Shown here: piece after piece, positions 25,264-34,852 of the stretch | Numbering within the stretch: the first letter of the stretch is position 1 | Layout: every line of letters starts with the position of its first letter | Origin: Methylotenera sp. L2L1 | GTDB taxonomy: Bacteria > Pseudomonadota > Gammaproteobacteria > Burkholderiales > Methylophilaceae | NCBI RefSeq assembly: GCF_000744605.1 | Contig: NZ_JQMG01000001.1 | Span: 1,116,001-1,180,000, forward strand | Reading direction: 5' to 3' | DNA length: 64,000 bases | Program-made: the position numbers and the translations under genes | The notes under the pieces: generated by a model | Seen by the model: only the letters and a program-made list of their open reading frames with translations | What the model was told of the DNA's origin: nothing | The model's database searches: none

Positions 25264-28200
25264 TTATGTAGTAGGCTTGCGGGTGCCAAACCAAAGCCCT
25301 AGCGCAAAAATAGGCAACAGTAACAGTATCCAGATGAGATTGTCTTTGACCGTCTCTACGGTCAGCTCATAAGCGCGGACTGCTTTGTTGATAGGCTTTT
25401 CTGGCTTGGCTTTGGCCGCGCTGGTTGGTGACTGCTTCGCAGCCATCTGTTTGCTAGCCTTGTTAGGGGCTACTTGAGGGGCATCATGCTGTGCGGTTTG
25501 TGTTGGGCTTTGTAAAGCTTCGCTAACGGATTGCGGCTTGTCGTAACCACGCGCCTTGGCCAGTACCCGCGCCAGTCCAGCTTTGTCTTCTGCATTTAGG
25601 TGTTGGCTCATCCATGCCCACATCGGGTGGTTAGGGGCAGTATGGCCGCTACCGGGTAAGCCATTTTTGATGACTAACTTGGCCAGCGTTTGTGAGAGTT
25701 GCTGCGCACTAGCCGTATCTGGCTTCCAGAAACCTTTTTGTGCCGCCACTAGCATTAGTGCGACCATGCTGGCTTTAACTTGGGCGTTGTGTCCTTGCTC
25801 TAAAAATTGATTCAGGCCTAGTTTTAAGTCGTCATCAATATACACGCGTTTCACTTCGTTCCACGCCCAGTCTTTAATAATATCCGGGCGCGTCACTTGC
25901 CAGCCCCATAAGTTTTCCATAAATGCCTGATTCATGGTGCGTGCGCCAGCATAGCCGTGGCCCATAAGTGGCTTAATCCACGATGGGTTTAAATAACGCC
26001 CGCGCAGTTCCATCAGCAATGCCGTTTCCAGCGGCTCATCCGTGAAGCCCTTGTGGTCTGCATGGTTTAGGATACGTGCCTGTGGCTTGTTGCCAGTGAT
26101 GGTTTCAATCGCTAGGGATAAACCGCCCAGGTAGTCAAAAGCATCGTTGTTATCCATGAGGCCGTATAAATTAGATGCGCGGCCGTGGTAGGTGGTGCCA
26201 ATATTGTGTAATGAGGTATCAAACGCTTCGTGTGCAGGTTCACCCTGTGCATCTACACCGTAGGCATGCCCCATGCGTTGCAAATAGGCGCGGCCAACTT
26301 CGTTGCGGCTTTGCCATGCGCCTGAGCGTTCGGCTAAGCTGTTCACACCGGCACCATAGGCGCCTGGTGCATCACCAAAGATACGCCAGGCTGCCTCACG
26401 TCCAGCTTGCTCTGCTGGCATGCCTTGCGCTAACAGTGCTTGCGTACGTTTTACCCAATGCATGGCCACGCCGTTGCTCGCCATGGATTCATTGCCACGG
26501 GGACTGTTTGCGAGTGGTTTTAAGGCTGAATCTAGCGCGCTCGCTAAGTCTGGGTTGGTTTGCAATATGCTTTTTGCCGATGCGGCCAATGCCATTCTGC
26601 CGCCAATATCAATCCATTGCATCAGGTTAGGGTAAAGGTCGCGGAACAGGCCGGAAGTGGTGACGATAACGTCATAGCGCTTGGTATCTGATTCTGGCGA
26701 TTGTACTAGCTGCATTTTTTGCACAATGCCGCGTGAGTTCCACTCTGGCGTAATGCCCATTAGCGATAAAATAAAGCTCACCATCACGCCTTCATCGCGT
26801 ACGGCATCCGATGCCCATAAAATAACGCCTTCACTTTTAGTAATATCGTCACGGTTACGCACGTTGTCCGCCATGTTGTAGCCTAGCTGAAAGCCAAGCG
26901 GCGTCGGTAACACGTCACCATCCAGCGCATGGAAGTTACGCCCTGTCGGCAGCGCTTCAGGTGAGCGTAGCGGATCATTGCCCTTACCCGGCTCAATAAA
27001 GCCGCCCTCTAAGCCATGCAGCAGCGCTTGCATTTCCAGTTTGGGCGAGTCGATTAAATTGTCGCGTATCTGAGCGCTAATATTGTCAGTCTTATTGGGT
27101 GCCATCGAATCCAGCATTAGTTGCAATGAGGCATCAGACCACGGGCGACCAAACACATGTAAGCCGTGCGGCATGAATTTCTCTTGAAGTTTGGTCAGGT
27201 AGTGTCCGACCTCATGCGCTAATAAATCGTCGTCTGCCTGCTCAAAATTGATGCCGCGCACTTTTAGTACATCTGCCATGCTGGACTCCAGCTCGGCGCG
27301 CAGTTCCAGTGTTTCTACCAGGCGACGTATTTCTTTGGCAGATGCAATCCGCATGGTGTCCGAGCTGGAAGACTCGTAGCTCTCCACTACCTGACGCAGG
27401 GTGAGCAGGCGGTCGTACAGCGTGGTGGCGGTCAGTGGCGGGGTTAAGTGGTCTATCATCACCGCCAGTGCGCGCCGTTTGGCCTGTGTACCTTCACCTA
27501 CGCCATCCACAATATAGGGGTACAGTCCGGGTAAGTCGCCCGCAATAATTCGCGAGTAATCCTCTGCAGATAACCCCACGGCTTTGCCTGGTAAAAACTC
27601 GTAAGTGGAGTGTCGGCCCAGATGCACCAGCACATCGGCTTTAAAGCTATCTTTAAGCCAGTGATAAAAACCTAAATATTGATGCGGCGGCGGGATGGTG
27701 GTGTTGGCATGCAGTAGCTCTTCGTCTACTTCCCAGCCACGCGGTGGCTGTGGCCCAATGAAAATATTGCCAAACTGTATGCCGGGAAATACCATTTTTT
27801 TGTTAACAACCATGACCTTGCCCGGCGTTTGTCCCCAGCCACGCAAGCCCTCAATATTTAAATTGGCTATGCGTGTTTTCAAGGCATCCATTGCCGCGCA
27901 GGGGCTGTGTTGGCTCAAGCAAACCTCATAGCCGTCATTGAGTTCTGCCAATAGCTTAATGGCTTCACTACGCTTTGGGTGATCAACGCCCTCCACTAAG
28001 TGATGTAGTTCGCGCATAGATTTAGTGAGGCGGTTATGGGCAATGGCTAGCTCGCCGGCGGCTTGTGCTGCCACAATCTCTGCATGTAGGCGCCCTAGCG
28101 GGCCTTGCACCATTTCACCCTTTACCACGGCCGGTAGGGTATTGAACCACTGTGCATAACTCGCGTTATCCATGGTGGCCACCTTGGGCAGCATGTTGCT

Positions 28201-29649
28201 CAGCTCTTCGTTGTTTTCAGGCAGGTTCACGCCTTTATCCTGCATTAAATCTAACAGCGCCTCGTGTGTGGCCGGTAGCTCGCCTGTCTGGTAGCCGGCC
28301 GCTTGCATGCTGTGCAAAATATCAAATAAAGACTGTGGCACATCCAAGTTGTCGGCACCGATGTTATGGCGTCCGGGTGGATGGTTATAGTAAATAATTG
28401 CGACGCGTTTTTCTGCATTAGCCTTGCGCTGCAGGGCCTGCCAGTTTGTCACACGGCTAACCAGTGAGTTAATTTCCGTGGGTAGCAACTCAGGCAAGCG
28501 CAGCTCTACTCCGGTCAGTTTATCAATGCTTGGGGTGCCCGTTGCGGCCACCACCATAGGCTGGCTGCTGCCTTGTACCTCTGGCATCGCCACACGATAT
28601 TGTATGGAGTTGGTAGGCAGGCCATCTTCAGATAGCTGCCAGGCAGTCGCACTGCGGTCGGTGAGTCGAATCGCCTTAAATACCGGCACGTCTAATTTCT
28701 TGATGAGTGTGGTGACCGATTCTCGACCTTCAGCCGCTCCCACCACAAAGTCTTGCAATACCACTAACCCGCTTAGTTTGGCTGGAGCCAGCATGGATGG
28801 TAGTTTTTCTATGGCTTGCTTGGATGCATCACCCCATTTAGCCATAACCGCAACGCAATTGGTGCCTTGTTGTTGGGCTTGCGCGCAAATTGCGTCTGCC
28901 ACCTGCGGGTCGCTGGTGCTTAAATCCAGCACCGCTAATGTCGTTTTAAGGTTGTGCTTGGCGGGCGATGGAAATACTACATGATTCGCCGCTAACTCTT
29001 TACCATTAACGCGCAGGCGAATCGGAGGCATGGGCTTGGCGCTAGGTAATGGCGTACTGTTTTTTGCAGACTGGGCACTTAATAAATACACCATAAATGC
29101 GGCCAAGTTTTCCTGACCGCCAGCTTGCCAAACGTCGCTGAGAGCCAGCCACTTTGCCGCAGCTGCGTGTTTTTGTGCAGAGGCTACAAGCGCATCTGGC
29201 GTTTTTTCCTGGGTTTGTGTCAGTGCTTTTGCTTCAGAAAAATCACTGACCTCACTTTTGTTAAAGCGGCTTCTGAGTGAAAGTGCGCTATCGCCATTAA
29301 ATGCCATGAACGTAGCCGGCTGCATTTTTGCAGACTCAGACTTGAGCGTATCAAGTGCTCGCTGCAGCTGCGCAGATGATTCTGCATACTGGGCTACGGC
29401 AAATACTGCATCTGCCTCTTGTAACCAGCGCTTTAATGTACGGCTGTCTGCCGCCATCAGCTGCGATTGTGAGCGTAAGATAATGTGGTCGCCACTGCGT
29501 GCGGCAAGGGCGTTTTTCGCTGCTTCAGCAGCGGCGGGTGCGGTTCTGTCAGTGACAATGCCAAGTAATGTCGCACTATGCGCCGTGCCTGTAAAGAGGC
29601 TCAATAGCAAAATGCTGATACTGATTAATCTAGGTTTGATTAAAGGCAT
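25264..29649 (-). CDS. cobN: Periplasmic, membrane-anchored CobN-like chelatase
   Basis: A 1461-residue protein of the CobN/magnesium-chelatase H family. Typical CobN blocks are present, such as LVHLGRHSTYEFLPGKAVGLS, GLYPYIVDGVGEGTQAKRRALAVMIDHLTPPL and LWASDAVRDEGVMVSF. Unlike the cytoplasmic cobaltochelatase it has a Sec signal peptide (cut near residue 25, TAHSA) and a C-terminal membrane anchor (about residues 1436-1455), so the chelatase body should be periplasmic. No CobS/CobT-type AAA chelatase partners lie nearby; ExbB- and DUF2149-like genes follow instead. This layout resembles the HmuS type of CobN homologue, reported to remove metal from haem. Substrate here is probably a corrinoid or tetrapyrrole (inference). 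Confidence 0.85.
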   Translation of the reverse strand: MPLIKPRLISISILLLSLFTGTAHSATLLGIVTDRTAPAAAEAAKNALAARSGDHIILRSQSQLMAADSRTLKRWLQEADAVFAVAQYAESSAQLQRALDTLKSESAKMQPATFMAFNGDSALSLRSRFNKSEVSDFSEAKALTQTQEKTPDALVASAQKHAAAAKWLALSDVWQAGGQENLAAFMVYLLSAQSAKNSTPLPSAKPMPPIRLRVNGKELAANHVVFPSPAKHNLKTTLAVLDLSTSDPQVADAICAQAQQQGTNCVAVMAKWGDASKQAIEKLPSMLAPAKLSGLVVLQDFVVGAAEGRESVTTLIKKLDVPVFKAIRLTDRSATAWQLSEDGLPTNSIQYRVAMPEVQGSSQPMVVAATGTPSIDKLTGVELRLPELLPTEINSLVSRVTNWQALQRKANAEKRVAIIYYNHPPGRHNIGADNLDVPQSLFDILHSMQAAGYQTGELPATHEALLDLMQDKGVNLPENNEELSNMLPKVATMDNASYAQWFNTLPAVVKGEMVQGPLGRLHAEIVAAQAAGELAIAHNRLTKSMRELHHLVEGVDHPKRSEAIKLLAELNDGYEVCLSQHSPCAAMDALKTRIANLNIEGLRGWGQTPGKVMVVNKKMVFPGIQFGNIFIGPQPPRGWEVDEELLHANTTIPPPHQYLGFYHWLKDSFKADVLVHLGRHSTYEFLPGKAVGLSAEDYSRIIAGDLPGLYPYIVDGVGEGTQAKRRALAVMIDHLTPPLTATTLYDRLLTLRQVVESYESSSSDTMRIASAKEIRRLVETLELRAELESSMADVLKVRGINFEQADDDLLAHEVGHYLTKLQEKFMPHGLHVFGRPWSDASLQLMLDSMAPNKTDNISAQIRDNLIDSPKLEMQALLHGLEGGFIEPGKGNDPLRSPEALPTGRNFHALDGDVLPTPLGFQLGYNMADNVRNRDDITKSEGVILWASDAVRDEGVMVSFILSLMGITPEWNSRGIVQKMQLVQSPESDTKRYDVIVTTSGLFRDLYPNLMQWIDIGGRMALAASAKSILQTNPDLASALDSALKPLANSPRGNESMASNGVAMHWVKRTQALLAQGMPAEQAGREAAWRIFGDAPGAYGAGVNSLAERSGAWQSRNEVGRAYLQRMGHAYGVDAQGEPAHEAFDTSLHNIGTTYHGRASNLYGLMDNNDAFDYLGGLSLAIETITGNKPQARILNHADHKGFTDEPLETALLMELRGRYLNPSWIKPLMGHGYAGARTMNQAFMENLWGWQVTRPDIIKDWAWNEVKRVYIDDDLKLGLNQFLEQGHNAQVKASMVALMLVAAQKGFWKPDTASAQQLSQTLAKLVIKNGLPGSGHTAPNHPMWAWMSQHLNAEDKAGLARVLAKARGYDKPQSVSEALQSPTQTAQHDAPQVAPNKASKQMAAKQSPTSAAKAKPEKPINKAVRAYELTVETVKDNLIWILLLLPIFALGLWFGTRKPTT

Positions 29650-29654
29650 TTGGC

Positions 29655-30917
29655 TTACCTTACTGTAAAAAGCTGTGCGGCTAAATTGGGGTTAGAGGCA
29701 AAGTAAAAATGCAAAAAGCTCGCGATAATCGAACCATGCTGGTAAATATTCTCAACTTTACCAAAGCGGGTCTTAGCGGTGGCGATAGGCGTTAGTTCTG
29801 TTGTAAAACTACCGTAGTGAAAAGTATGTGCGCCCAGCTCATCATTCAGTAATGTGACTTTTAGTGAACCTAGCCCCTGTAGGCGGTCTTCTATTTTGCT
29901 CACACCTGATAGCAAGTCAAAGCAAGGTTCATCATTTAAGCAGGTAGATAATGCCATCATGCCGCCGCATTCGGCCAGTATCGGTTTGTTCGCATCAAAG
30001 GCTGCCTGTAGGGCATTTTTCATGGCTAAATTGGTGCTGATTTTGTTTAGGTGCAGCTCAGGGTAGCCGCCGGGCAGCCAGTAGGCGTCGGCTTCTGGCA
30101 ATATGTGGTCATCTAATGGCGAGAAAAACCGCAGCGATGCTCCCATGTCTTGCAAACAGTCTAAGTTGGCCTGATAAATAAAGCAGAATGCTTCATCCCT
30201 TGCGATGGCGATTGTTTTGCCAGCAAGGAGTTTAGGTGGCGGTAGTGTGCTTGGCACACTAAATGTGACTGTAGGCGGGCGCGATAAATCTTGTGCAAGT
30301 GCACTGGCTGCATCCTCAATTTTCTGCTCCAGGTCACTGATTTCGCCTGCACGGAATAAGCCAAGATGCCGCTCCGGTAAGCTCAATGCTGCGTTTTTTT
30401 GTAATGCGCCAAACCAGTTGATGTGTGGTGGTAGTGAGTCGTGCAGCAATTTTCCATGCCCCACGCTCCCAGTTTTATTCGCAACGACGCCTGCCGATTT
30501 TAGCTTAGGGTAGTGTGATAGCAAACCGTTGGCTAGCGCACCAAACGTTTGTGCCATGCCACTGGCATCTATTGTCAGTAATACAGGTAAGTTAAATCGA
30601 ACTGCAATATCTGCGCTTGAGGGGGAGCCGTCATACAGACCCATCACGCCCTCGACGATAATCAAATCAGCATCTTGTGCCGCGCGATAGAGTTGCGCTT
30701 CCGCATCGCTTTCGCCACACATCGTAAAATCTAGGTTGTATACAGGGCGCCCCGTGGCAACTTCTAAAATCATCGGGTCTAAGAAGTCAGGGCCGCATTT
30801 AAATGCTTGAACGCGTAAACCCTGATTGCGCCATGCACGTGCCAGCGCCGCTGTAATAAAGGTTTTTCCTTGCCCAGATGCTGGGGCTGAAATGAGTACA
30901 GCGCTGCAGGTAGTCAT
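29655..30917 (-). CDS. cobB: Cobyrinate a,c-diamide synthase
   Basis: CobB/CbiA amidates the a and c carboxylates of (hydrogeno)cobyrinate with glutamine and ATP. The N-terminal Walker loop ISAPASGQGKT and LRVQAFKCGPDFLDPMI are followed by YDGSPSSADIA, and by a class I amidotransferase domain with ILAECGGMMALS (catalytic Cys). Length 420 residues is normal. It lies 9 nt after cobO and 5 nt before cobN-like, so it is in the same transcript. Confidence 0.94.
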   Translation of the reverse strand: MTTCSAVLISAPASGQGKTFITAALARAWRNQGLRVQAFKCGPDFLDPMILEVATGRPVYNLDFTMCGESDAEAQLYRAAQDADLIIVEGVMGLYDGSPSSADIAVRFNLPVLLTIDASGMAQTFGALANGLLSHYPKLKSAGVVANKTGSVGHGKLLHDSLPPHINWFGALQKNAALSLPERHLGLFRAGEISDLEQKIEDAASALAQDLSRPPTVTFSVPSTLPPPKLLAGKTIAIARDEAFCFIYQANLDCLQDMGASLRFFSPLDDHILPEADAYWLPGGYPELHLNKISTNLAMKNALQAAFDANKPILAECGGMMALSTCLNDEPCFDLLSGVSKIEDRLQGLGSLKVTLLNDELGAHTFHYGSFTTELTPIATAKTRFGKVENIYQHGSIIASFLHFYFASNPNLAAQLFTVR

Positions 30918-30926
30918 AGCTGTTCT

Positions 30927-31532
30927 TTAAAGGTCTATGCCTGGCTGGGCCTTGATGCCAGCACGCCATGCATGTTTAATGTCCATAATCTCGCTGACGG
31001 TATCCGCCATCTCGGTGAGCGCTGCTGGAGCGCCTCTGCCAGTCACCACCACATGTTGCATCGCAGGTCGCGCTGCAATATCTGCTAATATTTGGGGCAG
31101 ATCAAGATACCCATATTTCATGGTGTAGGTGAGTTCATCCAGAATCACCAGTTTAATGTCAGGGTCGCGCAACATGCGTTGCGCAATGGCCCATCCTGCT
31201 TGTGCAGTTTTTGTATCGCGTTCTCTATCTTGTGTATTCCAGGTGAAGCCTTCACCCAGTACATGCCACTCTACGTTGGCCTGGCCACGAAAAAAGGCTT
31301 CTTCACCAGTATCACTGCGTCCTTTGATAAACTGCGCTACGCCCACTTTCATGCCGTACCCCAAAGCGCGCGCCATCATGCCAAACGCAGATGAACTTTT
31401 GCCTTTACCATTGCCTGTGAGTACTAATAACAAGCCTTTTTCTTGGTTTGCTTGTTCAATCGCAGCATCAATCACTGCTTTTTTACGCACCATACGTGAG
31501 GTATGGCGCGTGTTTTTATCATCAGATGACAT
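30927..31532 (-). CDS. cobO: Cob(I)yrinic acid a,c-diamide adenosyltransferase
   Basis: The CobA/CobO/BtuR-type corrinoid adenosyltransferase forms the Co-C bond to adenosine using ATP, which also allows salvage of imported cobinamide or cobalamin. Seen: P-loop LVLTGNGKGKSSSAFGMMARALGYGMKVGVAQFIKG and VILDELTYTMKYGYLD. At 201 residues it has the usual length. It begins 5 nt after btuM. Confidence 0.95.
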   Translation of the reverse strand: MSSDDKNTRHTSRMVRKKAVIDAAIEQANQEKGLLLVLTGNGKGKSSSAFGMMARALGYGMKVGVAQFIKGRSDTGEEAFFRGQANVEWHVLGEGFTWNTQDRERDTKTAQAGWAIAQRMLRDPDIKLVILDELTYTMKYGYLDLPQILADIAARPAMQHVVVTGRGAPAALTEMADTVSEIMDIKHAWRAGIKAQPGIDL

Positions 31533-31537
31533 TTAAA

Positions 31538-32107
31538 TTATGCTTTAGCGCGACTTACACCGCTAGCTAATGCAAAAGCAATGTGTACTACCGCTGCAAC
31601 TGCTAACCAGAAGCCTAGGTTTTCAAATTGGTTAGGTGCGTATTTCACTAAACGCGCACCAAATTCAGCAATGGTTGGGTCAGCATAGCGGCCACCAAAG
31701 AAGTAGAAACCACCGCTAGAGAACAACTCACCTACCGCACCGGCAATCGTAGCACTCGCCACTAAAGGTAAAATTGCCTTGGTGCTAAAGCTATAGCGTT
31801 TTGCAAACCAGCGACCAGCTAACCACATCACACCATAAGCCGGTAATAAAAAGCCATACGCAGGTGTCACGCAGAAGTTGCTAACGCCTTGGAACGTCAC
31901 TGAATAAAGGTCTAACCCCACACATAGGGCTAATAACGCTGCAAATGCTAAGGCTGGGCTTAGATATAAACCAGCAAGAAAAAATACAGCATAAGAAGCG
32001 CTAGGCAAGCTATTGATAGAAGCAAAGTGATGGCCGCGCGTCACAAAAATAAGTGTAGCAAGCGCAACACCTATAAGAATTTGTTGTGTTTTAGAAAGTG
32101 TTAGCAT
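31538..32107 (-). CDS. btuM: BtuM-like cobalamin transporter (single ECF-type S component)
   Basis: A small polytopic membrane protein with about six helices, resembling the solitary S-component BtuM of Thiobacillus denitrificans, which takes up and decyanates B12 with a cysteine ligand. The residues expected for that chemistry are visible: RGHHF near the start and SNFCVTPAYG, with the Cys at residue 79 when counted from the ATG at 32107. I prefer this start because GGAGG lies upstream; an ATG at 32134 adds nine residues without a ribosome-binding site. Placed directly after btuB, it would replace BtuCD for inner-membrane transport. Confidence 0.82.
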   Translation of the reverse strand: MLTLSKTQQILIGVALATLIFVTRGHHFASINSLPSASYAVFFLAGLYLSPALAFAALLALCVGLDLYSVTFQGVSNFCVTPAYGFLLPAYGVMWLAGRWFAKRYSFSTKAILPLVASATIAGAVGELFSSGGFYFFGGRYADPTIAEFGARLVKYAPNQFENLGFWLAVAAVVHIAFALASGVSRAKA

Positions 32108-32223
32108 GATAGGTGCAGCCTCCGGTTGAGTCATTTTAAAAATACAATTAAATAGAACACGATTTTAGCGTAAATGCGTTTTTCTTGGGCGAGTTTTCAC
32201 TCACCCAAGGATTGTTGCAATGA

Positions 32224-34110
32224 CTACTGCATGTTATAGCGCAAACCTACAAACAAGTTGCTGCCTGCTGTGTTGTAAGGCACAGAAGTTGCTGTGTTGC
32301 CAGTGTAAGAAAGAATATAGTTTTTATCGAACACGTTATTTGCACGCGCTTCCAGCTTCCATTCAGGTGAGAGCTTATAGTTGGCACTTAAGTTAACCAA
32401 CATATAACCTCTCATTGGTTTTGTGTTGGTGGAGTTGTTGTAGCGTGTTGATGCTCCGATAACTTCAGAGCCCCACTGTAAATTTCCCCATGTGTGTAGT
32501 AAGCTGAGTGCGCCATAGCGATTACCGCGCCTATCTAATAACTGATCGTTTTCACTGATATTTGCTGACTTTTCAATTCTTGGTGATTGCGTTGTAAAGT
32601 TACCAGCCAGTGTTAGGTTGTCGGTGATGTGCCAATTTCCGTCAAAAGTAACGCCCTGTATGTTTACCTGATTCACATTCTTCACAGGGTCGCCATTGAC
32701 GATTAAGTTTTCAATGTCATTATAAAAAGCTGTCATGCCAGCCGAAAATTGACGAACCTCATAGCGAACAGAAGCTTCGCGATTGCGTGATTTCTCTGGG
32801 TCTAAATTTGGGTTCCCAGAGAAGCCTGTAATTCTTGGGTAATACAGTTGGTTAAACGTTGGCGCTTTAAATGCTTTGCCATAACTTGCTGTTACGCGCC
32901 ATTCAGGCGTAATGCGAAAGCCGTAGCCGGCACCACCCGTAGTGTAATTGCCAAACTGAGTATTGTGGTCTTCACGTACTGATAATTGCAATGAGTGCTT
33001 GTTGTAATTAAGTAAATAGCCAGCCATAAAACCATCATTGTTGCGTTCTTTTTTAAACTTTACTTTAGGTCCCGGATCGCTATCAACATCCTGTTCCAAA
33101 CGGTCATACAGCAGGGTTAACATCCCTACTGGTAATTTCAAATCATTCTGCCAGGTCAGTTGCTTTTGTTCAGTGCGATAGTTTGTAACACCACTAGGGT
33201 TGTAGGAAGAAAGTGCTATGTTAGTCACTGGGCGTGCATGGCTGTCTGAATCATCGATACCCATCCCTAATTTGAACGTGCTATGCCATGCATCGGTAAA
33301 TTGATTTTTGCTGGTAAACGCATAGCTTTGCAGCGTCTGGTTACCATAGTTGTTATAACCGCTATCGTAATGATTACGGCCCTTACTTTCAAAATACTGC
33401 AGTCCCCAAGAGTGGCCTTCTTTTAATTCAAGCTCTAAAAAGCCAGAGGTGCTTAAATTGTGATAACCGTCATTATCATCATCCTCACCTGTACGAATAC
33501 GTTTGGCAGAAAAGCTATCCGTATCCATGCTGCTGATATTGACACCATATTTAAGTGCTTTGAAGCCACCATTGATGCCAAACTCTGCTGTTTTTGTGTT
33601 GAAGTAACCTAACCCAACTGCGGCATTGATCAATGGCTTTTCAGATGAGTTTTTGCGGGTAAATATCTGAATCACGCCACCAATCGCATCTGCGCCATAA
33701 AGACTTGAAGCGGGGCCGCGCAAAATTTCTATTCTCTCAATTTGAGCCAATGGAATATTTTCATAGGCAGTCGTGCCTGATGTCGCGGAGTTGATACGTA
33801 AGCCATCCACTAATACCACGACGTGTTGATCGTTTGTGCCTCGTAGGTAAACACTGCTAGAGGTGCCTGCGCCACCGTTAGCGTTAATTTGCACACCTGG
33901 CTGCATACGCAAAACATCAGTCACAGAGCCTGCCCCCATGCGTTCAATTTCTTGGCGCTCAATCACTGTGACGTCGCCGATGACGTTTTCACGGGCTTGT
34001 GATGTTCTGGATGCTGTGACAACAACTTCGTCTAAGTTGATGCTTTCTGTAGCAGATGTGGTGTGATAAAACGCAAGGCTGATCAGCCCTGCGATGACTT
34101 TCTTGTTCAT
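32224..34110 (-). CDS. btuB: TonB-dependent vitamin B12 receptor
   Basis: A BtuB-type outer-membrane receptor of 628 residues. It starts at the ATG at 34110 after AAGGA with good spacing and opens with a signal peptide (MNKKVIAGLISLAFYHTTSATES). A TonB-box-like segment (DEVVVTAS) and a plug domain follow (RIEILRGPASSLYGADAIGGVIQIFT), then a 22-strand-type barrel ending NLFVGLRYNMQ. It imports corrinoids across the outer membrane using TonB. First gene of the operon and directly behind the cobalamin riboswitch at 34260-34488. Confidence 0.94.
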   Translation of the reverse strand: MNKKVIAGLISLAFYHTTSATESINLDEVVVTASRTSQARENVIGDVTVIERQEIERMGAGSVTDVLRMQPGVQINANGGAGTSSSVYLRGTNDQHVVVLVDGLRINSATSGTTAYENIPLAQIERIEILRGPASSLYGADAIGGVIQIFTRKNSSEKPLINAAVGLGYFNTKTAEFGINGGFKALKYGVNISSMDTDSFSAKRIRTGEDDDNDGYHNLSTSGFLELELKEGHSWGLQYFESKGRNHYDSGYNNYGNQTLQSYAFTSKNQFTDAWHSTFKLGMGIDDSDSHARPVTNIALSSYNPSGVTNYRTEQKQLTWQNDLKLPVGMLTLLYDRLEQDVDSDPGPKVKFKKERNNDGFMAGYLLNYNKHSLQLSVREDHNTQFGNYTTGGAGYGFRITPEWRVTASYGKAFKAPTFNQLYYPRITGFSGNPNLDPEKSRNREASVRYEVRQFSAGMTAFYNDIENLIVNGDPVKNVNQVNIQGVTFDGNWHITDNLTLAGNFTTQSPRIEKSANISENDQLLDRRGNRYGALSLLHTWGNLQWGSEVIGASTRYNNSTNTKPMRGYMLVNLSANYKLSPEWKLEARANNVFDKNYILSYTGNTATSVPYNTAGSNLFVGLRYNMQ

Positions 34111-34259
34111 TCGATTTCCTTTTGTGACATGCGACCCCGCATGCAACTGTGAAAAAGGAAATACTGGAGAGTTTAAAGCATCGAAACGAAAGGCAACTGC
34201 ATCAAGGTGATTGGCCTATGCAGTACGTTCTGATAAACCGTCACCCCGCGGTATTCCCA

Positions 34260-34488
34260 ACTAATTGTCGCGAGGCCGGTCTCCGGGCTTGTGAGGTCTA
34301 TGTTTTACACCTTCCCAAATATGCGCCATAAAATAGCGCTGTTCAGTGGTCTATTGTAAAACAGAATGATTTGGAATCATGCTCACTTACCGTTGCGGGG
34401 GCAGCGTAGGCATTGCAATACTTTAATAAAATATTAGCGCACCTATTTCCCAGTTTCACCTTGTTCGTTTAATCACAAACTCGGCACC
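34260..34488 (-). promoter_or_regulatory. Cobalamin riboswitch
   Basis: The minus strand shows the conserved blocks in order: GGTGCCGAG (34488 down), GGTGAAACTGGGAA, the B12 box core GCTGCCCCCGCAACGGTAAG, CCACTG, GGGAAGG and AAGCCCGGAGACCGGCC. It ends about 150 nt before the btuB start. Binding of adenosylcobalamin should repress the btuB operon. Confidence 0.95.
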
Positions 34489-34629
34489 TATCAACAGCGA
34501 CAATTATAGCGCTTAAAGATTCAAAGGAGATAATTATCCTGGACAATTTTTTTTACAATGTGTTGTAATACTTTTAAAAATCACTGTTAAGTATTGACTA
34601 CAATCAATTTTTTCAATTATAGTGAGTGT

Positions 34630-34818
34630 ATGGACGCAGACTTATCAGCACTGGAACAAAAACTGTTGCAATTAATCGCACTGTATAACGAGTTGCGTGA
34701 TGAAAACGCGCGTCTACGTGTTGACCTAGGCACGATGGAATCTGATACAGCGCTGTTAAAAGCTAATATGGCAAAAGCTAGTGAGCGTATCGAAGCGTTA
34801 ATGCAAAGCCTGCCTTGA
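34630..34818 (+). CDS. Short ZapB-like coiled-coil protein
   Basis: A 62-residue, wholly coiled-coil protein (MDADLSALEQKLLQLI...DENARLRVDLGTME) like the TIGR02449 family found just upstream of zapA in proteobacteria. The start at 34630 removes a 12-residue extension without coiled-coil character. It ends 34 nt before zapA. A role in cell division through ZapA is inferred from position. Confidence 0.8.
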   Translation: MDADLSALEQKLLQLIALYNELRDENARLRVDLGTMESDTALLKANMAKASERIEALMQSLP

Positions 34819-34852
34819 GTTTCAATAAATGATGATTGTTGAGTAAAAGCTA

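Noticed and set aside
26175-29668. Several plus-strand ORFs of 80-190 codons inside the cobN-like gene
   Set aside because: They are shadow frames of a well-supported 1461-residue gene, with no known motifs and unusual amino acid composition.
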